NCBI RefSeq assembly: GCF_001952935.1 | Contig: NZ_CP018319.1 | Span: 3,130,501 to 3,194,500 of the forward strand | Direction: 5' to 3' | Source of the DNA: Pseudomonas frederiksbergensis | Lineage (GTDB): Bacteria; Pseudomonadota; Gammaproteobacteria; Pseudomonadales; Pseudomonadaceae | Length of the DNA: 64,000 nt | In this document: piece after piece, positions 17,358 through 27,529 of the stretch | How the letters are laid out: every line of letters begins with the position of its first letter | Numbering within the stretch: the first letter of the stretch is position 1 | Notes under the pieces: model-generated | What the model was told of the DNA's origin: nothing | What the model saw: only the letters and a program-made list of their open reading frames with translations | Databases searched by the model: none | Position numbers and translations under genes: made by a program

Positions 17358-20300
17358 AGTGTCGGGCGAGTTTGTTGTGCAGCTCGGCAGTCGATTGCTG
17401 ATCCAGCTCCAGCCAGAAAATCTGCTTTCCGGCAATCTCGGCAGCGGCGGGCAACCCATCTCGATACACCAATCGATTACTCGCCAATGCCGGTACTTTT
17501 GCGCCCGGTAAAAGCGTCCCGGCGAGGTTCAGTGGATCAACTCCGCACACGGCAATCAAACTCCCGTCATGCGGCCGTCGCCGCACCTCGCGCAACAATG
17601 GTATGGCCTCGGGCAGCGCAAACTGCTCACCGGCCAAGCCACTGACAAACCTTCCGCCGCGAATCTCGCCTCGAGCTTCCAGCCGATGAAAAGTGCGCAG
17701 CAATTCCCGCCAGCTTGGCAACCAATCCGCTTCCCTTTCCAGCAAGCGCCAGAACACCACGCCGTAACGCCGGAGCAAGGTCATGGCGATGTGTTCAAGG
17801 GTGTCGGTCGGCGTCGGTGCCGGACGTTTATTCTCCACAACCGGAGCTTGTGCGCCGCGTCGCAGCAAGGCCCAGCGTCCGGCATCGTCCATGCCGCCGA
17901 CAAACGCTCCGCGCCCGCGTCGGCTGCTGCGATTCTGGCGTTTGCTGGCCGGCGTAATCAGTGCACGCAGCCCGGCGAAGCTGTCGGCATTCACCAACCC
18001 GGCGCCGACCAATTCCTGCAAGGCGATTTCCAGTTCCGAGCGCAGCAGATGAGCCTCGTGAGTCAGCTCATCGAAAAACAGCGCACCGTGTTGGCTGAGT
18101 GCTTCATAAACTTTTTGCGTCTTGGGCGACAGCTCGCTGGCGGGTGTCTGTTCGGTCAATCCGCTCCACAACCCGACCTGGCTGCGCGGCAGCAGCAGAA
18201 TCGGTGTGCTGCGCAGCGCCGTGCTGGTGCTCTTGTTGCGCGCGGTCAGTCGCGTCCACACCAGTTTGCCGCTGCGACACAGGTCATCCAGCCAACTCGC
18301 TGAATAGTCTTTTATTCGCGCCGGCAAAATATCGCTGTCCCAGGCTGAAGCGGCGGCGGGGTAGCCTTCGAACTGACCGACTATCGCGGGCAATACTGCG
18401 CTGCCCTGGCCTTGGCCCGCGGCAGACAGATGCTGCCAATCGAACAGGAACCGCATGAAATCCTGTAACGCTACGGGCTCGATTTCCCGCCGAAGACGCT
18501 TGACGGTGTAGCGGTGAATCCGCGCCAGCAAATGCCGTTCGCACCATTCTTCCTCCGCCGTGCCGGGGGTGAATTGACCGCGCAGCACATAGCCTTCGCG
18601 TTCCAGTTGCGCCAACGCCTGGGTGACTTGAGTCGTCGGTAAACCGAGCGGTTCGGCAATCGCGCTCAGCGGCAATGGGCCAAAGGCACTGAGCCGCGCA
18701 CGAATCACTTCCAGCACCGCTTCGTCCGCCGACCAGACTTCATCGAACCCGGGCAACGCCTCCAACGGTGGCTGCAAAATCGCTTGTGGATAAATCGCGT
18801 TCAGGCAAGTCAGCCGCTCCAGTGCCAACCACAGCGCTTGCCCGGCATTCACTTGCAAGCGGCTGGCGCGACCGCTGTCGGCCAGGGCATTCAGCCATTC
18901 GAGCCAGTCTGGATTAGCCAAGGCCTCGGCGTCGGAGATGCACGCAAGGCTCATCAACGCTTCATGCATTTCATCGGCACCCGTCGGCGTTGGCCAGGCT
19001 TCCTCGCGCACGGCTTGAATCGCGTCAGCATCCAGCGCACCGAGGTCGTCGGTGGACTGTGGATCGCTCCAGCGGCGGTTGAGCACTGCCTGAGTGCGGC
19101 GCTCTTCCAACGGCGCATCGTCGAGAAAGGTGTAGGGGCGGGCACTGAGAATTTCCGCTGCCAGCGGCGAGGGCGCCGGCAGGTCGCGGCTGATCAGGCG
19201 GATCTCACCGCGTTCCATGCGCCGCAACAACGCCAGCCAGCCTTCGCTGTCCATGGCTTCGTGCAGGCAATCGTCGAGGGTTTGTTCCACCAGGGGATGG
19301 TCGGGAATTTCCCGTTCGCCGGCGAGGTTTTCCACGCAGGCAATCTGGTCGGGAAACACGCTGGCGATCAGGTCTTCGCTTTTCATTCGCTGGATCTGCG
19401 GCGGGACTTTGCGCCCGCCACTGTAGCGTGGCAGCGCCAGCGCGACCCCGGCATTCCAGCGCCAGCGCACACCGAACAGCGGGGCCTCGAGTACGGCTTG
19501 AATCAGGGTGTGCTCGGCGCTGTTGCTGTGCAGGTAACGCCAGACATCATCGAGTTCAAAACTGTGGCCGGTGGACAGTGACAGGACGATGGCGTCTTCG
19601 CTGGCGGCGGCCTGCAATTCGAAGTTGAAGGTGCGGCAAAAACGCTTGCGCAGGGCCAGGCCCCAGGCGCGATTGATGCGGCTGCCGAACGGCGTGTGGA
19701 TGATCAATTGCGTGCCGCCGGACTCGTCGAAAAACCGCTCCATCAGCAGCGTGTCCTGTGACGGCAGGGCGCCGAGAGTCAGGCGCGCGCGGGCCAGGTA
19801 ATCGACTAATTGTTCGGCACTGGCCAGGTTCAGACCGAGGGTGTCGGTCAGCCAGTCAGTCGCGGGCTGCAAGTCACCGGGGGTGGCGCCGAGCAGCGCA
19901 TCGAGTTGCGCTTGCAGGCGCGCCACCGCGAACGACAGTTCAGCGCTGCGCCCCGGCGCTTCGCCGAGCCAGAAGGGAATGGTCGGCGGTTGGCCCTGAG
20001 CGTCTTCCACCCGGACCTTGCCGGTTTCGACCCGCAGAATCCGGTAGGAGGTGTTGCCCAACTGGAAGACATCCCCGGCGATGCTTTCCACCGCAAAGTC
20101 TTCGTTGACGCTGCCGATGTTCAGCCCTTGGGGTTCGAGTAAAACGCTGTAGTCGGCGTTGTCCGGGATCGTTCCGCCGCTGGTCACGGCCGTCAGCTTG
20201 GCGCCCCGCCGACCGCGCAGGGTGCGGGTCACGGCGTCGCGGTGCAGGTAAGCGCTGCGGATGCCCAGGCGACCGTTGTAGCCTTCGGAGAGCATGTGCA

Positions 20301-21672
20301 GCAGCGCCTGATAATGTTTGTCGTCGAGCTCGCTGTAGGGCGAGGCGTTGCGGAACATCTCCAGCAGCGCCTGCTCCTGCCATTCCTGGCAACTGACCTC
20401 GGCGATGATCTGTTGCGCGAGGACGTCCAGTGGCGCCTTGGGGATCAGCAAAGTGTCGAGTTCGCCGCGCCGCACGCAGTCGAGCAGGGCGGCGCATTCG
20501 ATCAGGTCGTCGCGGGTGGTGGCGAACAAACGGCCCTTGGGCGTGCCACCGACCTGGTGCCCGGAGCGGCCGACCCGTTGCAGAAACCCGGCGATCGAGC
20601 GTGGCGAGGCAATCTGGCAGACCAGGTCGACATCGCCGATATCGATCCCCAGTTCCAGGGACGCCGTGGCGATCAGCACTTGCAGCTCACCGCGCTTGAG
20701 CCGTTGTTCGGCGTCGAGACGAAACTCCTTGGCCAGACTGCCGTGGTGGGCGGCCACCGCGTCCTTGCCGAGGCGTTCGCTCAAGTGACGGCTCAGGCGT
20801 TCGGCGAGGCGTCGGGTGTTGACGAAAATCAGCGTGGTGCGGTGTTCGCGGGCGAGGGCGGCGAGTCGGTCGTAGACCAGTTCCCAGATGTCGTTGGCCA
20901 TCACCGCCGACAACGGCACGGGCGGCACCTCGATGTCCAGATCTCGCGGACGGGCGTGGCCGATGTCGATGATTTCGCACGCGCGATCACGGCCAACCAG
21001 AAACTGCGAGACGGCTTCGATGGGTTTTTGCGTGGCAGACAGGCCGATCCGCATCAGCGGTTGCGCGCACAGCGCTTGCAGTCGCTCGAGGCTCAGGGCC
21101 AGGTGACTGCCGCGCTTGCTGGCGGCGATGGCGTGGATTTCGTCGACGATCACCGTGCGGGCGGTACTGAGCATCAGCCGGCCGGAGTCGGAGCCGAGCA
21201 GCACGTAAAGGGATTCCGGGGTGGTCACCAGAATGTGTGGGGCGATCTTGCGCATCGCCGAGCGGTCTTTTTGCGGCGTATCGCCGGTGCGCACGGCGGT
21301 GTTGATCTGCAGTTCGGGCAGACCCATTGCGCGTAATTGCTCGGTGATGCCGGCCAGCGGGTTTTGCAGGTTGATCTGGATGTCGTTGGACAAGGCCTTC
21401 AGCGGCGAAACGTAGACCACCAGGGTTTCATCCGGCAGATGGCCGCCGTTGGCCATTGCGCGGTGGACCAGGTCGTCGATGACCGCGAGGAACGCGGTGA
21501 GGGTCTTGCCGGAGCCCGTGGGTGCGGCGACCAGGATCGAACGCTGCTGGCGGATCAACGGCCACGCCCGGGCCTGGGCGGCGGTGACCGTCGGGAAGGT
21601 GCTGCTGAACCAGGCGCTGACGGCGGGGTGGAAGCCTGCCAGGGCGCTGTCCGTCGGGATTGGCAGATTCAT
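17356..21672 (-). CDS. lhr: Large DEAD/DEAH-box helicase Lhr
   Basis: The product has 1438 residues from the ATG at 21672 (a start 12 codons upstream is also possible; neither has a strong ribosome site). N-terminal superfamily 2 helicase motifs are visible: Walker [13 protein letters not shown], motif II VDEIHAI, motif III SATQ, and the second RecA domain ending QRVGRSGHQ. After these come the Lhr-specific winged-helix and beta-barrel regions and a long C-terminal half, as in full-length Lhr (about 1500 residues in E. coli), not the shorter Lhr-Core. It is a 3'-5' ATP-dependent DNA/RNA-DNA translocase linked to DNA repair. Cytoplasmic and monocistronic. Confidence 0.93.
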   Translation of the reverse strand: MNLPIPTDSALAGFHPAVSAWFSSTFPTVTAAQARAWPLIRQQRSILVAAPTGSGKTLTAFLAVIDDLVHRAMANGGHLPDETLVVYVSPLKALSNDIQINLQNPLAGITEQLRAMGLPELQINTAVRTGDTPQKDRSAMRKIAPHILVTTPESLYVLLGSDSGRLMLSTARTVIVDEIHAIAASKRGSHLALSLERLQALCAQPLMRIGLSATQKPIEAVSQFLVGRDRACEIIDIGHARPRDLDIEVPPVPLSAVMANDIWELVYDRLAALAREHRTTLIFVNTRRLAERLSRHLSERLGKDAVAAHHGSLAKEFRLDAEQRLKRGELQVLIATASLELGIDIGDVDLVCQIASPRSIAGFLQRVGRSGHQVGGTPKGRLFATTRDDLIECAALLDCVRRGELDTLLIPKAPLDVLAQQIIAEVSCQEWQEQALLEMFRNASPYSELDDKHYQALLHMLSEGYNGRLGIRSAYLHRDAVTRTLRGRRGAKLTAVTSGGTIPDNADYSVLLEPQGLNIGSVNEDFAVESIAGDVFQLGNTSYRILRVETGKVRVEDAQGQPPTIPFWLGEAPGRSAELSFAVARLQAQLDALLGATPGDLQPATDWLTDTLGLNLASAEQLVDYLARARLTLGALPSQDTLLMERFFDESGGTQLIIHTPFGSRINRAWGLALRKRFCRTFNFELQAAASEDAIVLSLSTGHSFELDDVWRYLHSNSAEHTLIQAVLEAPLFGVRWRWNAGVALALPRYSGGRKVPPQIQRMKSEDLIASVFPDQIACVENLAGEREIPDHPLVEQTLDDCLHEAMDSEGWLALLRRMERGEIRLISRDLPAPSPLAAEILSARPYTFLDDAPLEERRTQAVLNRRWSDPQSTDDLGALDADAIQAVREEAWPTPTGADEMHEALMSLACISDAEALANPDWLEWLNALADSGRASRLQVNAGQALWLALERLTCLNAIYPQAILQPPLEALPGFDEVWSADEAVLEVIRARLSAFGPLPLSAIAEPLGLPTTQVTQALAQLEREGYVLRGQFTPGTAEEEWCERHLLARIHRYTVKRLRREIEPVALQDFMRFLFDWQHLSAAGQGQGSAVLPAIVGQFEGYPAAASAWDSDILPARIKDYSASWLDDLCRSGKLVWTRLTARNKSTSTALRSTPILLLPRSQVGLWSGLTEQTPASELSPKTQKVYEALSQHGALFFDELTHEAHLLRSELEIALQELVGAGLVNADSFAGLRALITPASKRQNRSSRRGRGAFVGGMDDAGRWALLRRGAQAPVVENKRPAPTPTDTLEHIAMTLLRRYGVVFWRLLEREADWLPSWRELLRTFHRLEARGEIRGGRFVSGLAGEQFALPEAIPLLREVRRRPHDGSLIAVCGVDPLNLAGTLLPGAKVPALASNRLVYRDGLPAAAEIAGKQIFWLELDQQSTAELHNKLARH

Positions 21673-21738
21673 GCCCTGATTTATGCGGGCGAGTCGGGGA
21701 AGTTGCAAGTACCGCTCAAGACTTCTGGTGGTCCTTAG

Positions 21739-21843
21739 GGCCCCTTCGCGAGCAAGCCCGCTCCCACATTTGAACGGTGTCGGTCACAAATTATGAGTAC
21801 ACAGGAGATCCAATGTGGGAGCGGGCTTGCTCGCGAAGGGGCC
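21739..21843. repeat. REP pair, family A, perfect 32-bp arms
   Basis: The 32 bases at 21739-21770 are the exact inverse complement of 21812-21843. This is the longest perfect pair in the window, equalled only by 27423-27512. It lies between the divergent lhr and SDR-type genes. Confidence 0.92.
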
Positions 21844-21999
21844 AGAACAGGCGCCGCAGAACTCAGGTATCTACACTTTACGGATGACGGTTGCGCACTA
21901 AACCCGCAAAATGCAACGATTCCGGCAACTATCGACGGCATCGCCCGCGAGCGGTGTCGATAAAGCCATTGTTTCAATCAGACTGGGCCTGCTGACTCT

Positions 22000-22884
22000 A
22001 TGCGAATGCGCCTTATGTTACTGGGCGGCGGAAATGCCCTTGGGCAGGCGCTGATTCGCCTCGGTGCGGAGGAAGACATCGGCTTCCTCGCCCCCCGCCC
22101 ACCGCAAGACGGCTGGGATGCCGCGAGCCTGACGCAGCTGCTCGACGACACCCGTCCAGACGCGTTGATCAACCTCGCCTATTATTTCGACTGGTTTCAG
22201 GCGGAGACGGTCAGCGAACAGCGTCTGGCCGGGCAGGAACGGGCGATCGAGCGTCTGGCCGAACTGTGCCAGCATCACAACATCGTGCTGCTGCAACCAT
22301 CGAGCTATCGGGTGTTCGATGGTTCCCGGGCGACGGCCTACAGCGAAAAAGACGAACCAGTGCCCTTGGGCCTGCGCGGTCAAGCCTTGTGGCGGATCGA
22401 ACAAAGCGTTCGCGCCACCTGCCCGCAACACGTGTTGCTGCGATTCGGCTGGTTGCTGGATGACAGCCCCGACGGCACCCTCGGACGTTTCCTCGGCCGC
22501 GCCGAACTGCCGGAAGAATTGCTGATGGCCGACGATCGCCGGGGCAATCCGACGCCGGTCGACGACGCCGCCCGAGTGATCATCTCGGTCCTCAAGCAAC
22601 TCGATTGTTCGGCGCCGCTGTGGGGCACCTACCATTACGCCGGGCATGAGGCGACCACGCCGCTGGCACTTGGGCAGGCGATCCTCACCGAAGCACGCGC
22701 CCTGCATCCGCTGGCCATCGAAGCGCCGACCGCCCAGGCTCACGCCGCCCGGCCCGACGCCGCCGAAGAGCCGCAACATGCGGTGCTGGCCTGCAAGAAA
22801 ATTCTGCACACTTTCGGGATCAAGCCCCGCGCCTGGCGCGCGGCACTCCCGGGCTTACTGGATAGGTTTTATCGCCATGGCTGA
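22000..22884 (+). CDS. RmlD-like sugar-nucleotide reductase (SDR family)
   Basis: The 294-residue protein has a short Rossmann start (LMLLGGGNALGQAL) and an RmlD-like middle (DALINLAYYFDW...SSYRVFDGS, then a Tyr near YSEKDEP and VPLGLRGQALWRIEQSVR). Family members reduce dTDP-4-dehydrorhamnose or related substrates, but the usual YxxxK is not clean here, so the enzyme may be divergent. The start is uncertain (ATG at 22000, 22006 or 22015; no clear ribosome site). It overlaps the following epimerase gene by 8 bp and the two probably form an operon; I recall the same pair (PA4069-PA4068) next to oprG in P. aeruginosa. Confidence 0.72.
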   Translation: MRMRLMLLGGGNALGQALIRLGAEEDIGFLAPRPPQDGWDAASLTQLLDDTRPDALINLAYYFDWFQAETVSEQRLAGQERAIERLAELCQHHNIVLLQPSSYRVFDGSRATAYSEKDEPVPLGLRGQALWRIEQSVRATCPQHVLLRFGWLLDDSPDGTLGRFLGRAELPEELLMADDRRGNPTPVDDAARVIISVLKQLDCSAPLWGTYHYAGHEATTPLALGQAILTEARALHPLAIEAPTAQAHAARPDAAEEPQHAVLACKKILHTFGIKPRAWRAALPGLLDRFYRHG

Positions 22885-23806
22885 CGGCCCTGTTTTAATC
22901 ACCGGCGGCGCCGGTTTCATCGGTTCGCACCTCACCGATGCCTTACTCGCCAAGGGCCATTCGGTGCGCATCCTCGATGACCTATCCACGGGCAAACGCA
23001 GCAACTTGCCGCTGGACAATCCAGGCGTCGAACTGATCGTGGGCGATGTCGCCGATGCTGCGCTGGTGGCGCGGGCGATGGTCGGTTGCAGCGCAGTGGC
23101 GCACCTGGCCGCGGTGGCGTCGGTGCAGGCGTCGGTGGATGATCCGGTGAAGACTCACCAGAGCAACTTCATTGGCTCGCTGAATGTCTGTGAAGCCATG
23201 CGCCAGGCCGGCGTCAAGCGAGTGCTGTATGCGTCCAGCGCAGCGGTCTATGGCAACAATGGCGAAGGCGAGTCGATTGACGAAGACACGCCCAAGGCAC
23301 CGTTGACGCCCTACGCGTCGGACAAGTTGGCGAGCGAGCATTACTTCGATTTTTACCGTCGCCAGCATGCTCTGGAACCGGTGATTTTCCGCTTCTTCAA
23401 CATCTTCGGCCCGCGCCAGGATCCGTCCTCGCCGTATTCCGGGGTGATCAGCATCTTCAGCGAACGCGCGCAGAAGGGCCTGCCGATCACGGTGTTCGGT
23501 GACGGTGAGCAGACTCGCGATTTCGTCTACGTCGAAGACCTGGTCGACTTGCTGGTGCAAGCCATCGAGAAACCGCAGGTCGAAGTCGGTGCGGTCAATG
23601 TCGGCTGGAACCAGGCCACGACCCTCAAGCAAATGCTTGAAGCCCTTGAAACGGTGGTCGGTCCATTGCCGCCGGTGAGCTATGGCCCGGCGCGCTCCGG
23701 TGACATCCGCCACTCGCGAGCGAACAATCAGCGTTTGCTGGAGCGCTTTACCTGCCCTGAGCAGACACCGATGCATGTCGGCCTGGCGCGGTTGTTGGGA
23801 CGATAG
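22877..23806 (+). CDS. NAD-dependent nucleotide-sugar epimerase/dehydratase
   Basis: This is a 309-residue extended SDR. It has the NAD motif ITGGAGFIGSHL (7-18), DDLSTGKRSN, the catalytic Ser-Tyr-Lys set (YASSAAVYG; the Tyr-x3-Lys in PYASDKLASEHY), and the C-terminal RFFNIFGPRQDPSSPYSGVI and DFVYVEDLVD signatures of GalE/WbpP-type UDP-sugar 4-epimerases. It would interconvert UDP-hexoses for surface polysaccharide, but the exact sugar is not clear. The ATG at 22877 lies inside the end of the RmlD-like gene. Its TAG touches a family B REP element, and a bidirectional terminator follows at 23913. Confidence 0.85.
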   Translation: MADGPVLITGGAGFIGSHLTDALLAKGHSVRILDDLSTGKRSNLPLDNPGVELIVGDVADAALVARAMVGCSAVAHLAAVASVQASVDDPVKTHQSNFIGSLNVCEAMRQAGVKRVLYASSAAVYGNNGEGESIDEDTPKAPLTPYASDKLASEHYFDFYRRQHALEPVIFRFFNIFGPRQDPSSPYSGVISIFSERAQKGLPITVFGDGEQTRDFVYVEDLVDLLVQAIEKPQVEVGAVNVGWNQATTLKQMLEALETVVGPLPPVSYGPARSGDIRHSRANNQRLLERFTCPEQTPMHVGLARLLGR

Positions 23807-23912
23807 ATCGTTCCCACGCTCCGCGTGGGAATGCAGCCCGGGACGCTCCGCGTCCCAAGAGCGTACGCAGAGCGTCCATTGAGGCATTCCCACGCAGAGC
23901 GTGGGAACGATC
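23806..23912. repeat. REP pair, family B
   Basis: The element opens at the last base of the epimerase stop codon with GATCGTTCCCACGCTCCGCG and closes with its near-inverse at 23912. An internal GGGACGC/GCGTCCC pair is also present. Confidence 0.9.
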
Positions 23913-23944
23913 AAAAAAGGCGCCTTTCGAAGGCGCCTTTTTTT
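23913..23944. terminator. Bidirectional terminator between the epimerase gene and oprG
   Basis: AAAAAAGGCGCCTT, a three-base loop TCG and AAGGCGCCTTTTTT form a symmetrical stem with A and T runs on both sides. It can end the plus-strand epimerase transcript and the minus-strand oprG transcript. Confidence 0.93.
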
Positions 23945-23955
23945 GTGTGGCGGGT

Positions 23956-24654
23956 TTAGAACTTGTAACCCAGGCCAACCATGTAGATGAACGGGTCCAC
24001 GTCCACATCGACCTTGGCGCGAGTGCCTTGGGCCACTGCGTTGTTTTCTACGGTCGCGGTGGTGTCGATGTCGATGTAGCGCACCTGGGCGTTGATCATG
24101 ATGGTGTCGGTCAGCATGTAGTCGGCACCGACCTGAAACGCCATACCCCAGGAGTTATCCGCCTTGAAATTGCTGAAACCGTTGGCGCTGGCTTCGCTGC
24201 TAACGTGCTCGTCGTAGATCCAGGTGTAGTTGATACCGGCACCGACATACGGCTGGAACGCGGACTTCGAGTCCAGTGGGTAGTACACAACGCTCAGCGT
24301 CGGTGGCAGGTGTTTCAGCGAACCGAGTTTGCCGTTGGCTGCGCCCAGGGCAGTGCCTTTGAGCTTCACGTCATGCTCGAACGGCGAGGCCGCCAGCAGC
24401 TCGATCCCCCAGTGGCTGTTGAGCATGTAAGCGAAGTTCAGACCCAGTTGCGTGTCGCTGCTCATAGTGGCCTTGCCACCCAGATCGGCACCCTTCAGCG
24501 GACCTTGATCAACCTTGACGCTGGAGCTGTCGGCTTCCGGGTTGACGGTGATTGCGCCGGCACGAAGGATGATATCGCCGGCTTCGTGGGCGTAGGCTAA
24601 CGGTGCTGCGAGCGCGAGGGCAAACAGCGAAGCGCTGAGCAAGGACTTGTGCAT
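23956..24654 (-). CDS. oprG: Outer membrane protein OprG (OmpW family)
   Basis: The product has 232 residues from the ATG at 24654 (GGAG 6 bp upstream), with a signal peptide ending PLAYA (about residue 23). The mature part begins HEAGDIILRAGAITVNP, the OmpW/OprG opening, and ends in VDVDPFIYMVGLGYKF with the aromatic C-terminal residue needed for outer-membrane insertion. OmpW-type proteins are eight-stranded barrels with a lateral opening for small hydrophobic solutes. In P. aeruginosa OprG is reported to rise under low oxygen through ANR; the upstream region here has a matching site (24721-24734). Monocistronic, with a strong terminator. Confidence 0.93.
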   Translation of the reverse strand: MHKSLLSASLFALALAAPLAYAHEAGDIILRAGAITVNPEADSSSVKVDQGPLKGADLGGKATMSSDTQLGLNFAYMLNSHWGIELLAASPFEHDVKLKGTALGAANGKLGSLKHLPPTLSVVYYPLDSKSAFQPYVGAGINYTWIYDEHVSSEASANGFSNFKADNSWGMAFQVGADYMLTDTIMINAQVRYIDIDTTATVENNAVAQGTRAKVDVDVDPFIYMVGLGYKF

Positions 24655-24692
24655 GGAGGGCTCCAAAGGACGTTAAAAATGTTTGATGTCCA

Positions 24693-24734
24693 ATAGTACG
24701 GAGGCGTCTGATACGGTCTTTTGACTCAGCTCAA
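24693..24734 (-). promoter_or_regulatory. Candidate Anr/Fnr-type site and -10 element of oprG
   Basis: On the minus strand TTGAGCTGAGTCAA (24734-24721) fits the Anr/Fnr pattern TTGAT-N4-ATCAA at 8 of 10 positions and is palindromic. A -10-like TACTAT lies at 24698-24693. A transcript start near 24686 would place the centre of the box at -41.5, the usual position for class II activation. The element placement is read from sequence; regulation by Anr is inferred. Confidence 0.6.
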
Positions 24735-24780
24735 TGAAACAGTGATGGCCCTGGTTTTTGTGGAACCTTTGATGACCTCA

Positions 24781-24855
24781 TCGCGAGCAGGCTCGCTCCC
24801 ACAGGGATTTGTGTTGATGCACAGATCCAATGTGGGAGCGGGCTTGCTCGCGAAG
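24781..24855. repeat. REP pair, family A
   Basis: TCGCGAGCAGGCTCGCTCCC at the left and TGTGGGAGCGGGCTTGCTCG at the right, inverted, lie between the oprG promoter and the end of the DUF3299 gene. Confidence 0.85.
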
Positions 24856-24885
24856 GCTATCTATCAAACACCGCATAACTGCCGG

Positions 24886-25404
24886 TCACTGCGGCAATTC
24901 ATACGCATAGATCTTGTCAGCCTCCATCTGATACCCGGCATCCGCCAACTCGCTAGTGGATGCTTTCACCTGCAACGCACCTTCGATCCAGTACGGCTGA
25001 TACAGCTCATCCAGCTTCACGCCGACTTCGCTTTTGACATGAACGATCTGATTCGACGGCGGTGGCGGCACATGGATGCAGGCGCCGAAGTAAGGCACCA
25101 GCAGAAACTCCGTGGTGCGACCTTCTTCACTCACCTCCAGCGGCACGATGTAACCCGGCAGCCGAATGTTCTGACCGTCGAGGCTTTTCACCACCGGCGC
25201 ATTGGGCATGTCTTGCTTGGCTGCTGGCGCCGATTCGGCGGCCAACGCGTTGCCCATCTGCGAAAGATCGTGCAGCGGCGTCATGTTCGGCACTTCAGGG
25301 GCAGCGTCCGGCGGGATCATTTCCGACCAGGTCAGGTCTTTCGGCTCGGCCGCCCACAGGGGCAGGGCGACCAGCATCAACAACGCAAACACAATGCGGG
25401 GCAT
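24886..25404 (-). CDS. DUF3299 periplasmic protein of the Zur-type operon
   Basis: The product has 172 residues from the ATG at 25404, preceded by GAGGA 8 bp away. A further ATG at 25419 overlaps the permease stop (ATGA) and is an alternative start. A signal peptide (IVFALLMLVALPLWA) precedes a mature domain with GYIVPLEVSEEG and LVPYFGACIHVPPPPSNQIVHV, signatures of DUF3299. The Cys-His-Pro stretch could bind metal, but this is only a suggestion. It is the last gene of a run with the FtsX-like permease, ATPase and DUF2796 genes, equivalent to PA4066 in P. aeruginosa. A periplasmic partner in zinc handling is inferred from context. Confidence 0.8.
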   Translation of the reverse strand: MPRIVFALLMLVALPLWAAEPKDLTWSEMIPPDAAPEVPNMTPLHDLSQMGNALAAESAPAAKQDMPNAPVVKSLDGQNIRLPGYIVPLEVSEEGRTTEFLLVPYFGACIHVPPPPSNQIVHVKSEVGVKLDELYQPYWIEGALQVKASTSELADAGYQMEADKIYAYELPQ

Positions 25405-25415
25405 GTTCAACGTCC

Positions 25416-26681
25416 TCATAAACGGATCGACAGGCCATCGGCCAAAGATTGGCGATACGCGCGCCAGGCTGGCACGCTGCCCATCAGCAACGCGGCGATC
25501 AGGATGCCACCGAGCAGCGTCCATTCATATTCGCTCGGCCAGGCCAGCGGCAAATACAAACCGTAATTGGCTTGCACGTAACCTTGGGCCAAGGCGATGC
25601 CCACATACAGCAGCGCTACACCGGCAATCACGCCGGACAGCGCCAAGGCAAACGCCTCCAGCACCAGCAACGTCGCGATGTGCCACGGCCGGGCACCCAC
25701 CGATCGCAGAATCGCCATCTCCCGACGGCGTTCGTTGAGGCTGGTGAGGATCGCCGTGAGCATGCCGATCAACCCGGTCAGCACCACGAACAGCGAGACC
25801 ACGAACAAGGCTTTTTCCGCCGTGCTCATCAAACTCCACAGTTCTTGCAGCGCCACGCCCGGCAGGATCGCCAGCATCGGTTCACCGCGGAATTCGTTGA
25901 TCTCACGTTGCAGCGCGAAGGTCGAAATCTTGCTGTTGAGGCCGAGCATGAACGCAGTGATCGCTTGCGGCGTCAGGTCCATGTTGCGCGCCTGATCGGC
26001 ACTGATCCGACCGTTACCGCGCGCCGGCACGCCGTTGTGCCAGTCGACGTGAATCGCTTCCATGCCGCCGAGGCTGATGTGCAAGGTGCGGTCCACCGGG
26101 GTGCCGGTGCGTTTGAGAGTGCCGACTACGGTGAATGGCTTGTCGTCGTGCTTGACCAGGCTGATCACTGCCACGCCATGGGCCAGCACCAGTTTGTCGC
26201 CGAGTTTGTAGTGCCGCGCATCGGCCACTTCGGCGCCGAGTACCACCTCGAACGGGTCGGTGGCGAAGGCGCGACCGTCGGCCAGTTCCAGGTGTTGCCG
26301 ATGACCGTATTGGTAATGCTCGAAGTACGCCTCGGTGGTGCCCATCACGCGGTAGCCGCGATGGGAATCGCCGAGGGACATCGGGATCGCCCACTTCACT
26401 TTCGGGTTGTTGGCGAAGTGTTCGAAGCTGTCCCAACGGATGTTGTTGGTGGCGTTGCCGATGCGAAACACCGAGTACAGCAACAGGTTCACCGAGCCGG
26501 AACGGGCGCCGACAATCAGGTCGGTGCCGCTGATGGTGCTGGCGAAACTGGCCTTGGCTTCGGTGCGCACCCGCTCCACCGCCAGCAGCAGGCAGACCGA
26601 CAGGGCGATGGCGAACGCGGTGAGAATCGCGGTGAAGCGGCGGTTAGCCAGGCTGGCCATGGCTAGACGAAACAAATACAT
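25416..26681 (-). CDS. ABC transporter permease, FtsX/MacB type
   Basis: The product has 421 residues from the ATG at 26681. One N-terminal membrane helix (RRFTAILTAFAIALSVCLLLAV) is followed by a large periplasmic domain (about 45-280). Three helices come at the end (LFVVSLFVVLTGLIGMLTAI; ALALSGVIAGVALLYVGIAL; LLGGILIAALLMGSVPAW). This is the topology of MacB/LolC/FtsX mechanotransmission permeases, which move material or force in the periplasm rather than through a membrane pore. The start lies right at the ATPase stop, and the end overlaps a possible DUF3299 start. Together with the upstream ATPase it forms one ABC system. Confidence 0.88.
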   Translation of the reverse strand: MYLFRLAMASLANRRFTAILTAFAIALSVCLLLAVERVRTEAKASFASTISGTDLIVGARSGSVNLLLYSVFRIGNATNNIRWDSFEHFANNPKVKWAIPMSLGDSHRGYRVMGTTEAYFEHYQYGHRQHLELADGRAFATDPFEVVLGAEVADARHYKLGDKLVLAHGVAVISLVKHDDKPFTVVGTLKRTGTPVDRTLHISLGGMEAIHVDWHNGVPARGNGRISADQARNMDLTPQAITAFMLGLNSKISTFALQREINEFRGEPMLAILPGVALQELWSLMSTAEKALFVVSLFVVLTGLIGMLTAILTSLNERRREMAILRSVGARPWHIATLLVLEAFALALSGVIAGVALLYVGIALAQGYVQANYGLYLPLAWPSEYEWTLLGGILIAALLMGSVPAWRAYRQSLADGLSIRL

Positions 26682-26682
26682 C

Positions 26683-27393
26683 TCAGACCTCGGACGGGGT
26701 GGCGGCGCGATTGAGATCGGCCAGCGACAGGTGGCGATCGAACAGCGGTGCCAGGCTTTGGTCATGGCTGACGAACAGCAGGCTCGACCCGGCTTCGCGG
26801 CATTCGGCGAACAGCAAGCGAAGGAAATTCTCGCGGGCGTCGTAATCCAGGGCCGAGGTCGGTTCGTCGGCGATCACCAATTCAGGCTGCCCTATCAACG
26901 CGCGCGCTGCGGCGACCCGTTGCTGTTGGCCGATGGACAGCGAATCGGCGCGACGACTGAGGATGCTTTCATCCTTCAAACCCAAGTGGGCAAGGAGGGT
27001 GGCCGCCGCCTGATCGACGCTGCCGTGGCGCTGGATCGCCCGTTCGGCGCGCAGTTTGGAGAAGTGGCAGGGCAACTCGACGTTCTCGCGCACCGAGAGA
27101 AACGGCAGCAAGTTGAACTGCTGGAAGATGTAGCCGGTGTGATCGACCCGAAAGCGGTCGCGAGCGCCGGCCGAAAGTTCGGTCAGTTCCTGGCCCAGCA
27201 ATCGGATGCTGCCGCGATTGGGCTTCTGCACACCGCCGAGCAGGCCGAGCAGGGTGGTCTTGCCGCTGCCGCTGGGACCTTTGAGGAACAGGGTTTCGCC
27301 GGGCTCCAGGCGAAACGCCGGGATATCCAGCAGCGGCGGATGACCGGGCCAACTGAAGCCCAGGTCGGACAGTTCGATGAGTGCTTGGGTCAT
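26683..27393 (-). CDS. ABC transporter ATP-binding protein (LolD/MacB type)
   Basis: The 236-residue protein has Walker A GPSGSGKTT (about 39-47), a Q-loop in YIFQQFNLLPFL, the signature LSIGQQQRVAAARAL, Walker B LVIADEPTSALD and an H-loop in FVSHDQSL. The set is complete, so it should be an active ATPase. The LolD/MacB-like sequence agrees with the FtsX-like permease directly downstream. Genes of this group follow a Zur-like box and a His-rich DUF2796 gene, so a role in zinc-limited growth is likely. Family A REP DNA lies between it and the DUF2796 gene, which might lower expression relative to that first gene. Confidence 0.9.
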   Translation of the reverse strand: MTQALIELSDLGFSWPGHPPLLDIPAFRLEPGETLFLKGPSGSGKTTLLGLLGGVQKPNRGSIRLLGQELTELSAGARDRFRVDHTGYIFQQFNLLPFLSVRENVELPCHFSKLRAERAIQRHGSVDQAAATLLAHLGLKDESILSRRADSLSIGQQQRVAAARALIGQPELVIADEPTSALDYDARENFLRLLFAECREAGSSLLFVSHDQSLAPLFDRHLSLADLNRAATPSEV

Positions 27394-27422
27394 GTGAAAC
27401 CGGTCAGGTTGGTGGTGAACCC

Positions 27423-27512
27423 TGTGGGAGCGGGCTTGCTCGCGAAAGCGGTGTATCAGTCGACATCAATGTTGTATGAGACACCGCTTTCGCGAGCAAG
27501 CCCGCTCCCACA
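27423..27512. repeat. REP pair, family A, perfect 32-bp arms
   Basis: Bases 27423-27454 are the exact inverse complement of 27481-27512, with a 26-bp spacer. The pair lies inside the presumed operon, between the DUF2796 gene and the ABC ATPase gene. Confidence 0.92.
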
Positions 27513-27529
27513 TTGGTTCTACGGTGAAT

